Shown: positions 1 to 12,090, counted from the stretch's first letter. The stretch: 64,000 nt of DNA from Microcoleus sp. CAWBG506 (GCA_020883125.1 JAHREW010000004.1:50236-114235); one strand, 5' to 3'. Numbers and translations are program-made. Notes: generated by a model not told the origin, from the letters alone.

Positions 1-569
1 GGGTTCACCCAAATCTACAATGAAATCGACGGACTCAAAAACCCGCCCCCACCCATCGCAAAACCCCAAAAACTTGTTTCCAATCGGAGTTGGTTGGTTG
101 GGTTGGGGCGGGTTTATAGATATTGTTCATTTGAGTTACAAATCAGGGTGAACCCGCCCCTACAATTCCTCGGAAAAGATGGTTGGTTGGTTGGGTTGGG
201 GCGGGTTTATAGATATTGTTCATTTGAGTTACAAATTAGGGTGAACCCGCCCCTACAATTCCTCGGAAAAGATGATTTTTTCGGGCTTACCTAGTCACAC
301 ACACTCCGCTTCACAAATCCAAAATTACATCTAAAATACCAAGATTCCTAGGGGCGGGTTCACCCAAATCTACAATGAAATCGACGGACTCAAAAACCCG
401 CCCCCACCCATCGCAAAACCCCAAAAACTTGTTTCCAATCGGAGTTGGTTGGTTGGGTTGGGGCGGGTTTATAGATATTGTTTGTCCCTCTCAAATATCA
501 TCTGTAAAACCCGCCCCTACCGCCACTAAATGTAATATCAACCCCATTTACCGCGTTTATAAGCGATAA
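1..569. repeat. Nested direct and tandem repeats, no gene
   Basis: Positions 1-127 recur without a visible difference at 356-482. Inside, a 93-bp unit beginning GGTTGGTTGGGTTGGGGCGG occurs in tandem at 92-184 and 185-277, with a third partial start at about 447. Each unit contains opposed GGGGCGGGTT and AACCCGCCCC blocks, so the units can fold back. Short open frames here are only the repeat being read through. This lies 3' of purL, which ends at 570, and may include its transcription stop. I see no gene. Confidence 0.85.
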
Positions 570-3161
570 TCAAACAGATCCAATCCGACGCTCGATCGCA
601 TTATAGAAGCGATCGCCCATATCAACCATCCCCACCTGAATCAACCCTAGATTATCCGCACTCACCACCCCCAAAGGCGAATCAGCACCCCCAACCACAC
701 CGATTTTCTGCCACATTTTAGCCAAATGTTCTTGCAGATAAGCTTCCCAAATTCCTTGATTTTTAGGCGCGACAGAAACAACAATACAATTGCCCATTTC
801 ACCAAACAAAACCTCATCCCAACGGCTAACACTTGCCGAATTCCAACCTAGATGAATCTCCGCACCCAGTTTACCAGAAATACAGGATTCCGCGAGGGCG
901 ATCGCAATTCCACCCTCCGCACAATCATGGGCAGAACATACCCAACCTTGCTGAATCCCATCGCGACAAATTGATTGCACCTTCCTTTCTAACTCAAAAT
1001 TAATAGTTGGCGGTTTCCCGGCAATAATCCCGTGAATTGATGCCAAATATTCCGATCCTCCCAAAGTAGGATAAGTTAGGAGATTTGAACTTTCAGATAA
1101 CGCAGATTCAGTGGAATTCATGGTAGTGGTATCGTCTGATTTGCCGATTCCCAAAACATATATTAAATCCCCTTTTTTCTGCCAACCTTGACCGCAAATC
1201 TTCGTCAAATCTGGAATCAATCCCACCATTCCGATGACCGGAGTGGGATAAATTGGCTGAGGATTGCCATCAGAATCGATGGTTTCATTATAAAGAGAAA
1301 CATTGCCACCAGTCACAGGAGTTTTCAACTCCCGACAAGCATCAGCAATCCCGCGACAAGCTGATGCTAACTGCCAATATCCAATGGGTTTTTCGGGACT
1401 GCCAAAATTCAGATTGTCTGTAACTGCGATCGGTTCCGCACCCACACAACTTAAGTTTCTGGCTGCTTCGGCTACGACGGCTTTTGCACCTTCATAAGGA
1501 TCGAGATAAACGTAACGAGAATTGCAATCAACCGTGGCTGCAACTCCGGGAATAACCCCCCCCGGCCCCCCCTTGCTAAGGGGGGGAGAAAGTTCCGGAG
1601 TTTCTCTACCTTGTGCCTTCTTAAATAAGGGAATAGCCTCTGCTTCCTCTTGAAGCGTCACCTTAGCAAGGGGGGGTTCTTCTTGCCCCTTAGCAAGGGG
1701 GGGTACTTCCTCTTGAAGCCCCCCCTTAGCAAGGGGGGGTTGGGGGGGTTTTTCTTGACACGGTTCCAGGGGCCGCAATCTGACAACCGCAGCATCCGCA
1801 CCACCGGGCAAAACAACAGTATTATTTTGCACTTGATGGTCATATTGACGATAAACCCAGCGTTTAGAAGCGATGGTGGGAGTATCTAAAAGTTGGAGCA
1901 AAATCTGATTCCAATTTTGCAAATTTCCATCTATTTCAATGCCGGCAACCGTACATTTTGGCAAGGAATCAGCAGTCCATTCCCAAGCTTTTATAGCATA
2001 TTCTGGCGGTTCTGTCAACAATTCTCGGTGATAAATTGGCGTATTATCTGCTAAAGCAGTTGCCGTTATTTCTGCTGCAATCTCACCTTTAAATAGAATG
2101 CGGACGATCGGCTCTTCAATCACTGTACCGGCAACTACGGCGTGCAATCCCCAGCGGTGAAAAATATCGATTAATTCCTGTTCTCGTCCCTTTTCGGCCA
2201 CAAATAACATCCGTTCCTGGGATTCGGAAAGCAGGTATTCGTAGGGAACCATGCCGCTTTCTCGGACAGGAACTTTGTCTAGATCGAATTCAATTCCTAC
2301 TCCACCTTTGGCAGCCATTTCTGATGTCGAACAAGTAATCCCGGCTGCACCCATGTCTTGGGCGGCGACGACTGCACCAGTTTTGAAGGCTGCTAAACAA
2401 GCTTCAATTAAGGACTTTTCTAAGAACGGATCTCCTACTTGCACGGCGGGGCGATCGTCCATGGATTTGTCGGTTAATTCTGCACTGGCAAAACTGGCAC
2501 CGCCCATGCCATCTCGCCCGGTAGTCGAACCGACATAAAGCACGGGATTTCCGATTCCTGAAGCGCCTGATTTAACTATTTCTTGGGTTTCCATTAAACC
2601 CAGGGCCATGACGTTGACTAATGGGTTGCCGGAATAGGCGGCATCGAAGTAAACTTCGCCACCTACTGTGGGTACGCCGATGCAGTTTCCATAATGGGAA
2701 ATTCCTGATACTACGCCTTTGAATAACCTCTGAGTTTTGGCATCCTCTAGGTTGCCAAAACGTAGGGAATTTAAAAGGGCGATGGGGCGTGCACCCATTG
2801 TGAAGATGTCGCGGAGAATTCCTCCGACTCCTGTGGCGGCACCTTGGAATGGTTCGACTGCTGATGGGTGATTGTGGGATTCGATTTTGAAGGCTAATTG
2901 CAGTCCGTTTCCTAAGTCTACAACGCCGGCATTTTCTCCGGGCCCGACGAGGATGCGATCGCCCTCTGTGGGAAACTGTTTTAATAGCGGCCGCGAATTT
3001 TTGTAACAGCAGTGTTCGCTCCACATGACGCCGAACATTCCCAATTCTGCTTTGTTGGGATGGCGGTTAAGACGTCGTACAATGTCTTCGTATTCTTCGG
3101 GCTTAATGCCTTCGGAGGCTATTTCTTCGGGGGAAAATGGAGATTCGGAGATTACAGACAT
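570..3161 (-). CDS. purL: Phosphoribosylformylglycinamidine synthase subunit PurL
   Basis: Cytoplasmic purine synthesis enzyme, ATP- and glutamine-dependent conversion of FGAR to FGAM, working with PurQ and PurS (not in this window). The protein shows the small-PurL hallmarks: the N-terminal [16 protein letters not shown] block, the [20 protein letters not shown] nucleotide/substrate block near residue 95, and the [20 protein letters not shown] and [11 protein letters not shown] blocks in the second half. At 863 aa it is longer than the usual roughly 740-790 aa. The excess is a Pro/Lys/Gly-rich segment at about residues 466-538 encoded by GC-rich repeats, in frame and without stops. All catalytic blocks flank it intact, so the gene is probably functional. 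The ATG at 3161 gives the standard family N-terminus. Confidence 0.95.
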   Translation of the reverse strand: MSVISESPFSPEEIASEGIKPEEYEDIVRRLNRHPNKAELGMFGVMWSEHCCYKNSRPLLKQFPTEGDRILVGPGENAGVVDLGNGLQLAFKIESHNHPSAVEPFQGAATGVGGILRDIFTMGARPIALLNSLRFGNLEDAKTQRLFKGVVSGISHYGNCIGVPTVGGEVYFDAAYSGNPLVNVMALGLMETQEIVKSGASGIGNPVLYVGSTTGRDGMGGASFASAELTDKSMDDRPAVQVGDPFLEKSLIEACLAAFKTGAVVAAQDMGAAGITCSTSEMAAKGGVGIEFDLDKVPVRESGMVPYEYLLSESQERMLFVAEKGREQELIDIFHRWGLHAVVAGTVIEEPIVRILFKGEIAAEITATALADNTPIYHRELLTEPPEYAIKAWEWTADSLPKCTVAGIEIDGNLQNWNQILLQLLDTPTIASKRWVYRQYDHQVQNNTVVLPGGADAAVVRLRPLEPCQEKPPQPPLAKGGLQEEVPPLAKGQEEPPLAKVTLQEEAEAIPLFKKAQGRETPELSPPLSKGGPGGVIPGVAATVDCNSRYVYLDPYEGAKAVVAEAARNLSCVGAEPIAVTDNLNFGSPEKPIGYWQLASACRGIADACRELKTPVTGGNVSLYNETIDSDGNPQPIYPTPVIGMVGLIPDLTKICGQGWQKKGDLIYVLGIGKSDDTTTMNSTESALSESSNLLTYPTLGGSEYLASIHGIIAGKPPTINFELERKVQSICRDGIQQGWVCSAHDCAEGGIAIALAESCISGKLGAEIHLGWNSASVSRWDEVLFGEMGNCIVVSVAPKNQGIWEAYLQEHLAKMWQKIGVVGGADSPLGVVSADNLGLIQVGMVDMGDRFYNAIERRIGSV
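1545..1765 (-). repeat. GC-rich palindromic repeat cluster inserted in purL
   Basis: Five or so copies of a motif close to CCCCTTAGCAAGGGG lie in this stretch, some in reverse orientation near 1553-1590. Read in the purL frame they give repeated PPLAKGG-type peptides separated by LQEE and similar spacers. The same CCCCCC-AAGGGGGG core recurs between genes near 10025 and 10755, so it is a dispersed repeat of this genome that has entered a coding sequence without breaking the frame. Confidence 0.85.
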
Positions 3162-3267
3162 GGAAATTCGATATAAACCACAGGCTTTATTTTAAATGAC
3201 CTTGGTTTGTTATTCTCAAATCTCAAATTTCTCATCTAAAATCCAAAATATTAAATATATAATTTCT

Positions 3268-3873
3268 ATGATTGAACCTGGAAATCTCAATTTTTCTCAC
3301 CAAAATTTACGAAATCGCTCTTTTAAAGGCATGGATTTGTCAGGGGCAAATTTCAGTGGTTCGGATATTCGAGGCTGCAATTTCACTGGGGCGATGTTGA
3401 GGGGGGCAAATTTTCAGGGTGCCAGAATGGGACAAACCCGCAGACGGGTGAGAAGTTTGATTGCTAGGGCTGGGGTGACTGCGGTGACGGTGACGCTGGC
3501 TGGGGCTTTGATGGGATTGATTCGGGGTGCGGATGCGGGGGCGGCGGCGGTGGCGGCGGTGGCGGCGACTGCGATTGCTGCGACTAGGGCTGAGGCTGGT
3601 ATTGTGGCGGGGGCTGTGGCTGGGGCTGCTGCTGCGATCGGCGCTAGTGGTATTGTAACTTTTTTTGGGGGGGATGCGATTAGGGGCATTGTGTTAGTTT
3701 TGGTTTCTGGAGTGATCCTTGGCTTAACTGCGATCGGTTTTTTTATTGCTGTTGAAGAGATAGAAAAGTTGTCGGTGACTTCGTTTAGAAAGGCGGATGT
3801 AACTGATGCTATATTTGATGAGTATGCCCTGGTTAATGCTGATTTTTCTGATGCGCGAGGATTGCGGTGGTAA
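3268..3873 (+). CDS. Pentapeptide-repeat protein with Ala/Gly-rich membrane segment
   Basis: Unknown function. The start at 3268 (MIEPGNLNFSHQN) is preferred to an upstream TTG because the pentapeptide pattern begins right after it. Residues about 8-50 carry A(N/D)LxG-like pentapeptide units (GANFSGSDIRGCNFTGAML), residues about 60-110 are a long Ala/Val/Gly stretch encoded by unusually GC-rich DNA (3480-3650), followed by two hydrophobic segments, and the C-terminus returns to pentapeptide units (ADVTDAIFDEYALVNADF). This suggests a right-handed beta-helix interrupted by a membrane hairpin. It is divergent to purL and followed after 58 bp by the next gene on the same strand. Confidence 0.75.
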   Translation: MIEPGNLNFSHQNLRNRSFKGMDLSGANFSGSDIRGCNFTGAMLRGANFQGARMGQTRRRVRSLIARAGVTAVTVTLAGALMGLIRGADAGAAAVAAVAATAIAATRAEAGIVAGAVAGAAAAIGASGIVTFFGGDAIRGIVLVLVSGVILGLTAIGFFIAVEEIEKLSVTSFRKADVTDAIFDEYALVNADFSDARGLRW

Positions 3874-3931
3874 ATAATCTGGTAAGCTCAATCTCACTAT
3901 ATAACAATTAAAATCTCCCATCTAAAATCGG

Positions 3932-5092
3932 ATGACTAAGTTTCCCCACGATCAATTTGCGAAAGAATACTTACAAGAGTTATTGTCGCCTCTTGGAGAA
4001 GTAGAAACCAGCAAAGATGTCACTGCTGAAGTTAGAGAAATTGATGTTTGGTTTCAACCGACTTCTGTTGCTGAGGGCGAATATGTCCAAAGTTTGGGTT
4101 TGTTAGGTAAAATGGCTGCGACGGCTGCAATAATTGAACCGTTTCGCAATCCTGTGGCTGCTGAGGGAATTTTTAGTTGTGTGGTTAAATTATTAAATAG
4201 TAGGGCTGAACTGGGACGGCGGGCTAATCGAGAAGACCAACGTTTTGAGGAAAGACAATTACCGATGTTGTGGATTCTCACTCCTACTGCTTCGGAACTT
4301 TTAGTGAACAGTTTTGGTTTTCGGACTCCCGAAGCGTCTGAGGGCTGGGGGAAGGGAGTTTATTTTTTATCGCAGGCTTGGAGAGTTGGGTTAATCGCGA
4401 TTCACCAGCTACCGAGGACTCCAGAGACGATGTGGTTGCGGATGTTGGGTAGGGGTCGGGTGCAGCAGGGGGCGATCGCAGAATTAACTGCATTTCCCGT
4501 GAACGATCCGCTGCGAGTGAATGCGCTACAATTATTATACAACTTGCAAGCAAATTTGCAAGCGAATACACCAACTAATCCCGCAGGGGATGATGAAGAT
4601 CAGGAGTTAGTTATGGCGATCGTACCCCTTTTTCAACAACATTTACAAGAAGCACAACAACAAGGTATCGAACAAGGTATTGAACAAGGAAGGGAAGAAG
4701 GAAGGGAAGAAGGAAGGGAAGAAGGAAGGGAAGAAGGACAGCGATTGATTTTGGAGAGTTTCTTGCAGGTGAGATTTGGGGAATTAGACCCCCTAACTCT
4801 CACCTTCTTGCGCCCGGTATCGGCTTTGCCTACTGCCGAGTTTACGATGTTGTTAGTACAATTGTCCATGCTGCCGATCGCCCAAACCGATCGCCAACCA
4901 GTCCTGAATTTGCTTGCAGAAAGTATTTTGAACAACCGCTTCAGCGAATCAGGACAATTAGAAGCACGCCCGGTTACTCTCATCCCCAATTTGCTGAGCT
5001 TATCCCCAGAAAACTTATCATTACTGCTGTCAGAATTGCCTCAATTATCGCTGGAAAATCTGATAGCTAGATTGACAAAACGATCGAGTTAA
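3932..5092 (+). CDS. Rpn/PD-(D/E)XK-like cyanobacterial protein with GREEG repeats
   Basis: 386 aa. The N-terminal part (DQFAKEYLQELLSPLGEVE, then EVREIDVWFQP) has the style of the Rpn/transposase-like PD-(D/E)XK nuclease families that are abundant in cyanobacteria, with E-x-D in REIDVWF as a candidate acidic pair. Residues about 245-270 are tandem GIEQG and GREEG units encoded by a 12-bp DNA repeat. The C-terminal part (LILESFLQVRFGELDP...) resembles the DUF4351-type tail of these proteins. Their exact role is not established. The assignment is by sequence style only. Confidence 0.6.
   Translation: MTKFPHDQFAKEYLQELLSPLGEVETSKDVTAEVREIDVWFQPTSVAEGEYVQSLGLLGKMAATAAIIEPFRNPVAAEGIFSCVVKLLNSRAELGRRANREDQRFEERQLPMLWILTPTASELLVNSFGFRTPEASEGWGKGVYFLSQAWRVGLIAIHQLPRTPETMWLRMLGRGRVQQGAIAELTAFPVNDPLRVNALQLLYNLQANLQANTPTNPAGDDEDQELVMAIVPLFQQHLQEAQQQGIEQGIEQGREEGREEGREEGREEGQRLILESFLQVRFGELDPLTLTFLRPVSALPTAEFTMLLVQLSMLPIAQTDRQPVLNLLAESILNNRFSESGQLEARPVTLIPNLLSLSPENLSLLLSELPQLSLENLIARLTKRSS
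4663..4740 (+). repeat. In-gene 12-bp tandem repeat
   Basis: Unit GAAGGAAGGGAA, about four nearly perfect copies after two diverged ones, encoding REEG. Its length being a multiple of three keeps copy-number changes in frame. Confidence 0.85.
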
Positions 5093-5183
5093 AAACTAAT
5101 AACGTGGCGAGAACCTCGGCTTCTTAAACAAGTCCGGGTTCTGGGTGTATAATGAGAGACTGTGGTAAGTAAGTCGTTTGCTG

Positions 5184-6899
5184 ATGAAGTTGCGTTCGTT
5201 CTTCTATTTTCTAATTGCCGGTGTCTTGGCGCTGTTAGCCCTGAGTGCAGGCGGTTTTTACTGGCTGACAACTCAAACTCCCCTCAATTTACTCAACGGC
5301 GGGCCGATAACTACTCCGGCTGCTGCTGTGTTTGTCTCGAAACAAGCACCTTTGTTAGCGTCAATGCTGGTAAATCCCGATCGCCTGGAATCCCTGCGAC
5401 AAGTTTTTGCTACTCCCGCAGAAAGAAGCCGATCGCACGCTGAATTTGAACAAATCAAAAACAGCCTCCTCGCCAATACAAACCTCAATTACAGTAGAGA
5501 TATCCAACCTTGGATAGGTGACGAAATCACCTTCGCGATCGCTACACGAGACATCGATCGCGACAGCAAAAATGGCAAACAAACTGGATTTTTGGTAGCC
5601 CTTTCCTCCCAAAATCCCGATCGCAGCCAGCAGTTTCTCGATTCCTACTGGAAAAAACAAGGTCAGTTTGAACAATATAAAGGTGTTAAACTCAGTTATA
5701 AACAATTACCCACAGTCCCCAAAAAAACTGAGCCGTTCTCACCTTTGAGTCGCTTTTCTTTGCCAAGTTCCAGTTTAACCTCAAGCTTGGCTACTGCTTT
5801 AGTTAGTGGCAGTTTAGATGGCAAAAATTACCAAAGTTTTGTTTTATTGGCTAATCATCCGCAGGTGATCCGAGAGGCCATCGATAACGTAGAAGCAGCC
5901 AACCTCAATCTTAACAATAACCCCGAATATCAAAAAGCTTTGCAGCAGCTAAAACAAGGCAGAATAGCTTTAGCATTTTTCAATCTACCCCAGTCGGAAA
6001 CCAAGGAAAAATCTGATGTTTCCCTTTCTTCCCTAGGAGTAGCTGTGGGAGTAAATAGACGGGGATTAGTGGCCGAAACTGCTTTAGTCAGCGATCGCCA
6101 AAACAAGGCAATTCCAACACTCTCGGAACCTGTACAAGCCTTACAATACATTCCATCAGCCAGCCCTTTGGCAGTGGCTAGCACCAGTTTAAACAATTTT
6201 TGGACTGAATTTTCATCGGCTATTTCTGGCAATACAGAAGTGTCAAAATTAGTCGATCGCACCCTCGCAGATATTCAGACAGCTTGGGGCATTAACTTAC
6301 CCCAAGATATATTCAACTGGGTAACAGGAGAATACGCTTTAGCAGTGCTTCCAGGTGCATCAAACAGCAGCGATTGGATTTTTGCCGCCGAAACATCTGC
6401 TGATTCCCAAAAGGCGATCGCCCGCTTGGACGAAATTGCCCGTAGCAAAGAATACAGCATAGGTAGTTTCACTCTCAGAAACCAAAAAATAACCGCTTGG
6501 ACGCAGTTGACAACTACCCAAAATTATGGTAAGGAAAAAAAGATGAAAAGTGCGATCGAAGCCGAGGCAAAAGGAGTCCGAGCGACAGTTGGTAAATACG
6601 AAATTTTTACAACCTCAGTAGAAGCAATGGACGAAGCTCTGAAAGCTGCTGAAACAGGTTCTTTGGTGGCCAATCAAGACTTTCAAACCAGTATTGAACC
6701 CTTACCCCCATCTAATGACGGCTATTTTTATTTAGATTGGCCCTCAAGCAGAGGAATTTGGGAAAAACAAATTCCTCTGTTGAGGTTAATTGAACTTTCC
6801 GCAAGACCATTGTTCGACCATTTGCGATCGCTCACAATTACTAGCACCGGAGAAACAGCAGGCATTCGTAAAGCCACCATATTTATGCGATTGTATTAG
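5184..6899 (+). CDS. DUF3352 domain protein, membrane-anchored
   Basis: 571 aa. The ATG at 5184 ([13 protein letters not shown]) is chosen over a TTG two codons upstream. Residues about 5-25 form an uncleaved signal anchor, and the remaining roughly 540 residues would be extracytoplasmic. Blocks such as [52 protein letters not shown] and [11 protein letters not shown] are typical of the cyanobacterial DUF3352 proteins of unknown function. It is a single gene between convergent or unrelated neighbours, with repeats behind it. Confidence 0.8.
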   Translation: MKLRSFFYFLIAGVLALLALSAGGFYWLTTQTPLNLLNGGPITTPAAAVFVSKQAPLLASMLVNPDRLESLRQVFATPAERSRSHAEFEQIKNSLLANTNLNYSRDIQPWIGDEITFAIATRDIDRDSKNGKQTGFLVALSSQNPDRSQQFLDSYWKKQGQFEQYKGVKLSYKQLPTVPKKTEPFSPLSRFSLPSSSLTSSLATALVSGSLDGKNYQSFVLLANHPQVIREAIDNVEAANLNLNNNPEYQKALQQLKQGRIALAFFNLPQSETKEKSDVSLSSLGVAVGVNRRGLVAETALVSDRQNKAIPTLSEPVQALQYIPSASPLAVASTSLNNFWTEFSSAISGNTEVSKLVDRTLADIQTAWGINLPQDIFNWVTGEYALAVLPGASNSSDWIFAAETSADSQKAIARLDEIARSKEYSIGSFTLRNQKITAWTQLTTTQNYGKEKKMKSAIEAEAKGVRATVGKYEIFTTSVEAMDEALKAAETGSLVANQDFQTSIEPLPPSNDGYFYLDWPSSRGIWEKQIPLLRLIELSARPLFDHLRSLTITSTGETAGIRKATIFMRLY

Positions 6900-6902
6900 T
6901 TA

Positions 6903-6976
6903 TTGGTAATTGGGAATTGGGAATTGGGAATTGGGAATTGGGAATTGGGATGCTCCCAACAACCAACAACCAACAA
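6903..6976. repeat. Heptanucleotide tandem repeat (STRR type)
   Basis: GGGAATT is repeated about six times at 6908-6949, followed by CCAACAA units. This fits the short tandemly repeated repetitive (STRR) class known from cyanobacteria. It sits between the convergent DUF3352 and mrdA genes. Confidence 0.9.
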
Positions 6977-8803
6977 CTAAGGACTAACCACTACTGACTC
7001 ATCCACCTTTTTTGGCTTACCAAAATAAGCTTGAAACACCTCTTTGGCGATCGGGGCCGCCGCCATAGAACCAAAACCACCATTTTCCACAACCACGGCG
7101 ATCGCAATTTCTGGTTTCTCCGCAGGTCCATAGGCCACATACAATGAGTGATCCTTCTGTCCGATTACCTCCGAAGTCCCGGTTTTGCCCGCAGTCAGCG
7201 GAATGGAACCGTCATTGAGTCCCCGTCCCGTACCCTCCGTCACCACCGCCGCCAGTCCTTGCTTAATCACCTCAATCGTCCCAGGTTTAATCCCCGTAGC
7301 CACGGGTTTTGTTTCAAGTTTACCAGTCATCGAAGTCAAAAGATGGGGCTTGACACGATTACCACCATTGGCGATCGAACTCACCATCACCGCCGCTTCC
7401 AAAGGAGTCACCAACACCAAACCCTGGCCGATAGACATCGTTACCGTATCTCCCGCATACCAAGGTTCCTTATAAATTTTCTCCTTCTCCTCCGGTGTCG
7501 GCATTTGACCGTGATCTCCGCCACTAAGGCCCAAAAGCTTCAAATCCGTATCCTTACCAATTCCCAAGCGGTGTCCCCACTTAGCAATTGCTTCTGGCCC
7601 AGCACTGATGCCGATTTGATAAAAAAACGTATTGCTGCTAAAAGCCAAAGCCTCCCGAAAGCCGATTTCGCCGTAACCACCACTGTGTTCGTTAAAATCA
7701 ATTCCCCCCACAGTAATGTAAGCCGAAGTGTTCAAAATAGAGTCCGGTGAAAACTTACCCGATTCCATACCAGCGACGGAAGTCACAATTTTAAAAGTGC
7801 TACCAGGGGGATAGCCTTGCATGGCTCGATTCAAGAAGGGATTTTCCAAATCTTGGAGATTTTGCCAATCTTCCGTGGTGATTTTTCGCGTAAACAGATT
7901 GGGGTCAAAAGTAGGGTGGCTGGCTAACACTAATACTGCACCAGTTTTCACGTCCAGGGCTACTACTGCCCCTCTGCGATTCCCCAGGGCCTCTTCAGCC
8001 GCTTTTTGCATCTTCAAATCTATAGTTAGCTGCACTGTTTCACCTGGTTTCGGAGGTGTCTCTCCGATCAGGCGCAGTTCTTGATTTTGGGCATTCGTCT
8101 CGATCAGTCGATAGCCCCAAACTCCGGCAATCTTGCTGTTAGAACTCGCTTCTATGCCCATTTGACCCACAATCATTCCCATCGGATATTCTGGATGAGT
8201 TTTCAAGTCTGCTTCGGTAGCTTCGCCAATATATCCGAGAACGTGAGCAGCTAAACTGCCTTCTGGATAGAAGCGTCTGGCTTCGGGGCGCACTTCCACT
8301 CCTCGCATTTGTCCCACCAGTTCTGCTAGTGGCACAAATACCTCTGGTGGCATTGCTTGTCTAAGTCGTACCGGTCTGTAGGATGAAGGATCGACTTGTT
8401 TTAATTTTTCGAGAATTTCCTGGGCTGGGATTTTCAGCAGCGGACTTAACTTGTCTGCTGTTACTTTCCACTGTTCCGGCGTTTGTTCTTTGGGCCACAA
8501 ATAGATCGATCGAGCTAAATTGTTCGCAGCTAGCAGTTTACCTTGGCGATCGACTATATGTCCGCGATTGGCTGGTTTTGGCACTTCCCGAACCCGATTG
8601 TTTTCGGCTCGTTCCCGGTTTTGTTTCCCTTCCACCAGTTGCAACTGCACCAGCCTACCGACGTGCAGACTCAGCAAACCCGTTGCAATCAACATCAACA
8701 CGATCGCCCGCTGTATCGGACGGGACTGTTTCCTAGGAGTTTCCCCCAGGGTTAGGTCAGAAGCGCGAAATCCAGATATGGCAGAAATTTGTCGTTGCAT
8801 CAT
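6977..8803 (-). CDS. mrdA: Penicillin-binding protein 2 (peptidoglycan transpeptidase)
   Basis: 608 aa, the size of class B PBP2 enzymes that cross-link peptidoglycan during cell elongation. A cytoplasmic tail is followed by one membrane anchor at about residues 32-52 ([19 protein letters not shown]). The dimerisation domain begins with [20 protein letters not shown]. The transpeptidase domain carries all three active-site motifs: STFK (near residue 335, in [10 protein letters not shown]), SSN (in FSSNTFFYQ) and KTG (in [10 protein letters not shown]). The start [12 protein letters not shown] could also be one codon later. It lacks FtsI-specific context, so PBP2/MrdA is favoured. Confidence 0.9.
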   Translation of the reverse strand: MMQRQISAISGFRASDLTLGETPRKQSRPIQRAIVLMLIATGLLSLHVGRLVQLQLVEGKQNRERAENNRVREVPKPANRGHIVDRQGKLLAANNLARSIYLWPKEQTPEQWKVTADKLSPLLKIPAQEILEKLKQVDPSSYRPVRLRQAMPPEVFVPLAELVGQMRGVEVRPEARRFYPEGSLAAHVLGYIGEATEADLKTHPEYPMGMIVGQMGIEASSNSKIAGVWGYRLIETNAQNQELRLIGETPPKPGETVQLTIDLKMQKAAEEALGNRRGAVVALDVKTGAVLVLASHPTFDPNLFTRKITTEDWQNLQDLENPFLNRAMQGYPPGSTFKIVTSVAGMESGKFSPDSILNTSAYITVGGIDFNEHSGGYGEIGFREALAFSSNTFFYQIGISAGPEAIAKWGHRLGIGKDTDLKLLGLSGGDHGQMPTPEEKEKIYKEPWYAGDTVTMSIGQGLVLVTPLEAAVMVSSIANGGNRVKPHLLTSMTGKLETKPVATGIKPGTIEVIKQGLAAVVTEGTGRGLNDGSIPLTAGKTGTSEVIGQKDHSLYVAYGPAEKPEIAIAVVVENGGFGSMAAAPIAKEVFQAYFGKPKKVDESVVVSP

Positions 8804-9194
8804 TACTATACGTAGATCTCACATCCTAGATGTGAGATGACTAATTATTAACTATGAAATATCAGGCATGGGGAATTTGACTACTGACTGCCGGTTCCTG
8901 ACAAATGAATAATTTCCCAAATAGCCAGAAATAGCCCGAAAAATTAACAGCGGGGTCTCACCCTTGGGGGATAAAGCCATCTCGATCCACCCATAAGTAA
9001 TAATACCAAAAGTTGTGTTAATCAGGAACTCAGCACTCAAAACAAGCCCAAAAGTATCCAAAGCAGGATCTTTGGTGCACTGTTAACTGTTGAATGGTCA
9101 AATATTTGGTGATTCGGTTTACACCATCGGCAGCTATCTTCCCTCATCCGGTAAAATAAAATGGCGTGTTTAACCAAAATTGGTAACTCCGAAA
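8804..9194. other. Intergenic region between divergent mrdA and cysE
   Basis: About 390 bp that should hold both promoters. A small inverted repeat, CATCTAGGATGTGAG-like, lies at 8815-8840. A 69-codon open frame on the minus strand (8852-9061) has no family resemblance, and I do not call it a gene. No structured RNA was recognised. Confidence 0.5.
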
Positions 9195-10001
9195 GTGCTA
9201 AAGACTCTTAGAGCTGACTTCAGTATTATTTTCGATCGAGACCCTGCTGCTCGCAACTGGCTGGAAGTTTTGTTTTGCTACCCTGGTCTTCAGGCCCTGG
9301 TATTCCACCGCATCGCACACTGGCTGTACTTGGTCGGAATTCCCTTCATCCCCCGCTTGATGTCCCACCTGGCTCGCTTTTTTACCGGAATTGAAATTCA
9401 CCCTGGGGCAACAATCGGTAAAAGCGTTTTCATTGACCACGGTATGGGAGTAGTCATCGGCGAAACCGCGATCGTCGGCGATTTTGCCCTCATTTACCAA
9501 GGAGTTACCCTCGGTGGTACTGGCAAAGAAAGTGGCAAGCGTCACCCTACCGTCGGCGAAAACGTCGTTATCGGTGCTGGTGCTAAGGTACTCGGAAATC
9601 TTCAAATTGGCAATAACGTGCGCATCGGCGCAGGTTCCGTCGTGCTCCGGGACGTACCATCTGATTGTACAGTGGTAGGGATTCCCGGCCGCATAGTTTA
9701 TCGATCGGGAGTACGAGTCAATCCCCTAGAACACGGCAGTTTACCAGATTCCGAAGCTGTGGTGATTCGCTCTTTAGTCGATCGCATCGAATCCCTCGAA
9801 CAGCAACTTAAAAGTTTGCAAACTCAACAGCCTGTTTCCTTCACATCCGAACCAAATTCTCACAATTTCCATTCAACATTCCCAACTTTACATCAAACCA
9901 CTAATTTAGCCCTAGCCGAAACAACTAAATTAGCTGTTGCTAGCACTTGTCAGTTAAAAGATAAAGCAATTCAAGAATTTTTCGACGGCAGTGGCATCTA
10001 A
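9195..10001 (+). CDS. cysE: Serine O-acetyltransferase
   Basis: First step of cysteine synthesis: acetyl-CoA plus L-serine gives O-acetylserine. The GTG at 9195 gives [17 protein letters not shown], the usual cyanobacterial N-terminus. An upstream TTG at 9180 is less likely. The helical N-terminal region is followed by the left-handed beta-helix hexapeptide domain (about residues 65-180) with [20 protein letters not shown], the catalytic-type [12 protein letters not shown] and [20 protein letters not shown]. Residues after about 200 ([16 protein letters not shown]) form a short coiled coil and a low-complexity tail, longer than in plain CysE proteins. Confidence 0.93.
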   Translation: MLKTLRADFSIIFDRDPAARNWLEVLFCYPGLQALVFHRIAHWLYLVGIPFIPRLMSHLARFFTGIEIHPGATIGKSVFIDHGMGVVIGETAIVGDFALIYQGVTLGGTGKESGKRHPTVGENVVIGAGAKVLGNLQIGNNVRIGAGSVVLRDVPSDCTVVGIPGRIVYRSGVRVNPLEHGSLPDSEAVVIRSLVDRIESLEQQLKSLQTQQPVSFTSEPNSHNFHSTFPTLHQTTNLALAETTKLAVASTCQLKDKAIQEFFDGSGI

Positions 10002-10109
10002 CCATTGGGAATTGGGAATTGGGCAACCCCCCCCAAGGGGGGATCGAATTGGGCATTGGAAGCAACAAATAACCAATAACCAATAACCAATAACCAATAA
10101 CCAATTATT
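10002..10109. repeat. Short tandem repeats between convergent genes
   Basis: GGGAATT units, a CCCCCCCCAAGGGGGG palindrome near 10026 and five CCAATAA heptamers at 10070-10105 lie between cysE and the flavoprotein gene. It is the same repeat vocabulary as at 6903 and 28495. Confidence 0.85.
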
Positions 10110-10691
10110 TCAAGGATTCACCTCGCGCGCCGACCAATTTCCCTCCCCATCGATCCCATAAAGGAACCTATTCTGGGGCGCACCTCGCAACTCCAACAAA
10201 TCCACAGTTTCCGGTTCCAACAACAGCAAACAAAAATTAGACAGCGGCTCGATCGCATCTGGGACAGTAGGTTCAAAAGCGCTGGAAACAGCCCTATTTG
10301 CCCCTGGATGCGGCCAAGCAAATTGCACCCGCGCCGCGTCAGAAATTTGCTGCCAAGCCCTTCTACGCGACGCACAAAGTGCAGGATCGGGATGTTCCGC
10401 ACTTACCAACACCAGTTGTCCAGCAATCCGAAATTGTTCGCGAGTTTGCGGGAAATACCAACAAATCTCCCCCCAAGGATAGAAATTAATTTCTTCTACC
10501 TTTTGACTCCGAATATCTGTAATAAACTGTAACTGGTTGGTATCTTCCAAAAACCCTCTAAACACAACCGTGCGGTTAGCCGGACGCCCGTCAGCCCGGA
10601 CTGTTGCTAGTTGTAAGTATCGGGAAACAGGAAGACTCCGATTGCGATGGAGAGTACCAGCAAGATGCGATCGCCAAGGTGCTAAAGTCAT
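10110..10691 (-). CDS. Pyridoxamine-phosphate-oxidase-like FMN flavoprotein (Npun_F5749-type)
   Basis: 193 aa. The sequence runs APWRSHLAGTLHRNRSLPVSRYLQLATV, then GRPANRTVVFRGF and TDIRSQKVEEI, the split-barrel FMN-binding pattern of the PPOX superfamily. The closest family I know is the cyanobacterial Npun_F5749 group of FMN-dependent PPOX-type flavoproteins. The C-terminus (NRFLYGIDGEGNWSAREVNP) matches PNPOx-like ends with a conserved R and W. The substrate is unknown. Neighbouring tocopherol-cyclase-like gene is divergent. Confidence 0.8.
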   Translation of the reverse strand: MTLAPWRSHLAGTLHRNRSLPVSRYLQLATVRADGRPANRTVVFRGFLEDTNQLQFITDIRSQKVEEINFYPWGEICWYFPQTREQFRIAGQLVLVSAEHPDPALCASRRRAWQQISDAARVQFAWPHPGANRAVSSAFEPTVPDAIEPLSNFCLLLLEPETVDLLELRGAPQNRFLYGIDGEGNWSAREVNP

Positions 10692-12000
<1,309 letters not shown>

Positions 12001-12005
12001 ATTTG

Positions 12006-12090
12006 ATATCAAATCCGTTGACATCGGAATTATTATTTCTCTCTTCTCTTTCTCTGTGTCCTCTGTGTTCTCTGTGGTTTAATCATTCCG
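12006..12090. mobile_element. MITE-like element, right end missing
   Basis: Starts ATATCAAATCCGTTGACATC and continues with a CTCTTCTCTTTCTCTGTGTC-type pyrimidine-rich core to ATCATTCCGA. It is near-identical to 24415-24507, which is complete with a matching inverted end at 24518. Here the sequence runs directly into a headless cupredoxin gene, so the element's right end and the gene's 5' part are both gone. Confidence 0.75.

Noticed and set aside
94-569. Short plus-strand frames in the repeat block
   Set aside because: They translate the tandem repeat itself, have no plausible ribosome-binding site and no family resemblance.
2572-3024. 150-codon minus-strand frame inside purL
   Set aside because: Arg/His-rich shadow of purL in another frame.
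3414-3689. Ala-rich minus-strand frame opposite the pentapeptide protein
   Set aside because: Mirror of the GC-rich Ala/Gly stretch of the plus-strand gene.
8852-9061. 69-codon minus-strand frame between mrdA and cysE
   Set aside because: No recognisable pattern and it occupies the promoter region of both neighbours.
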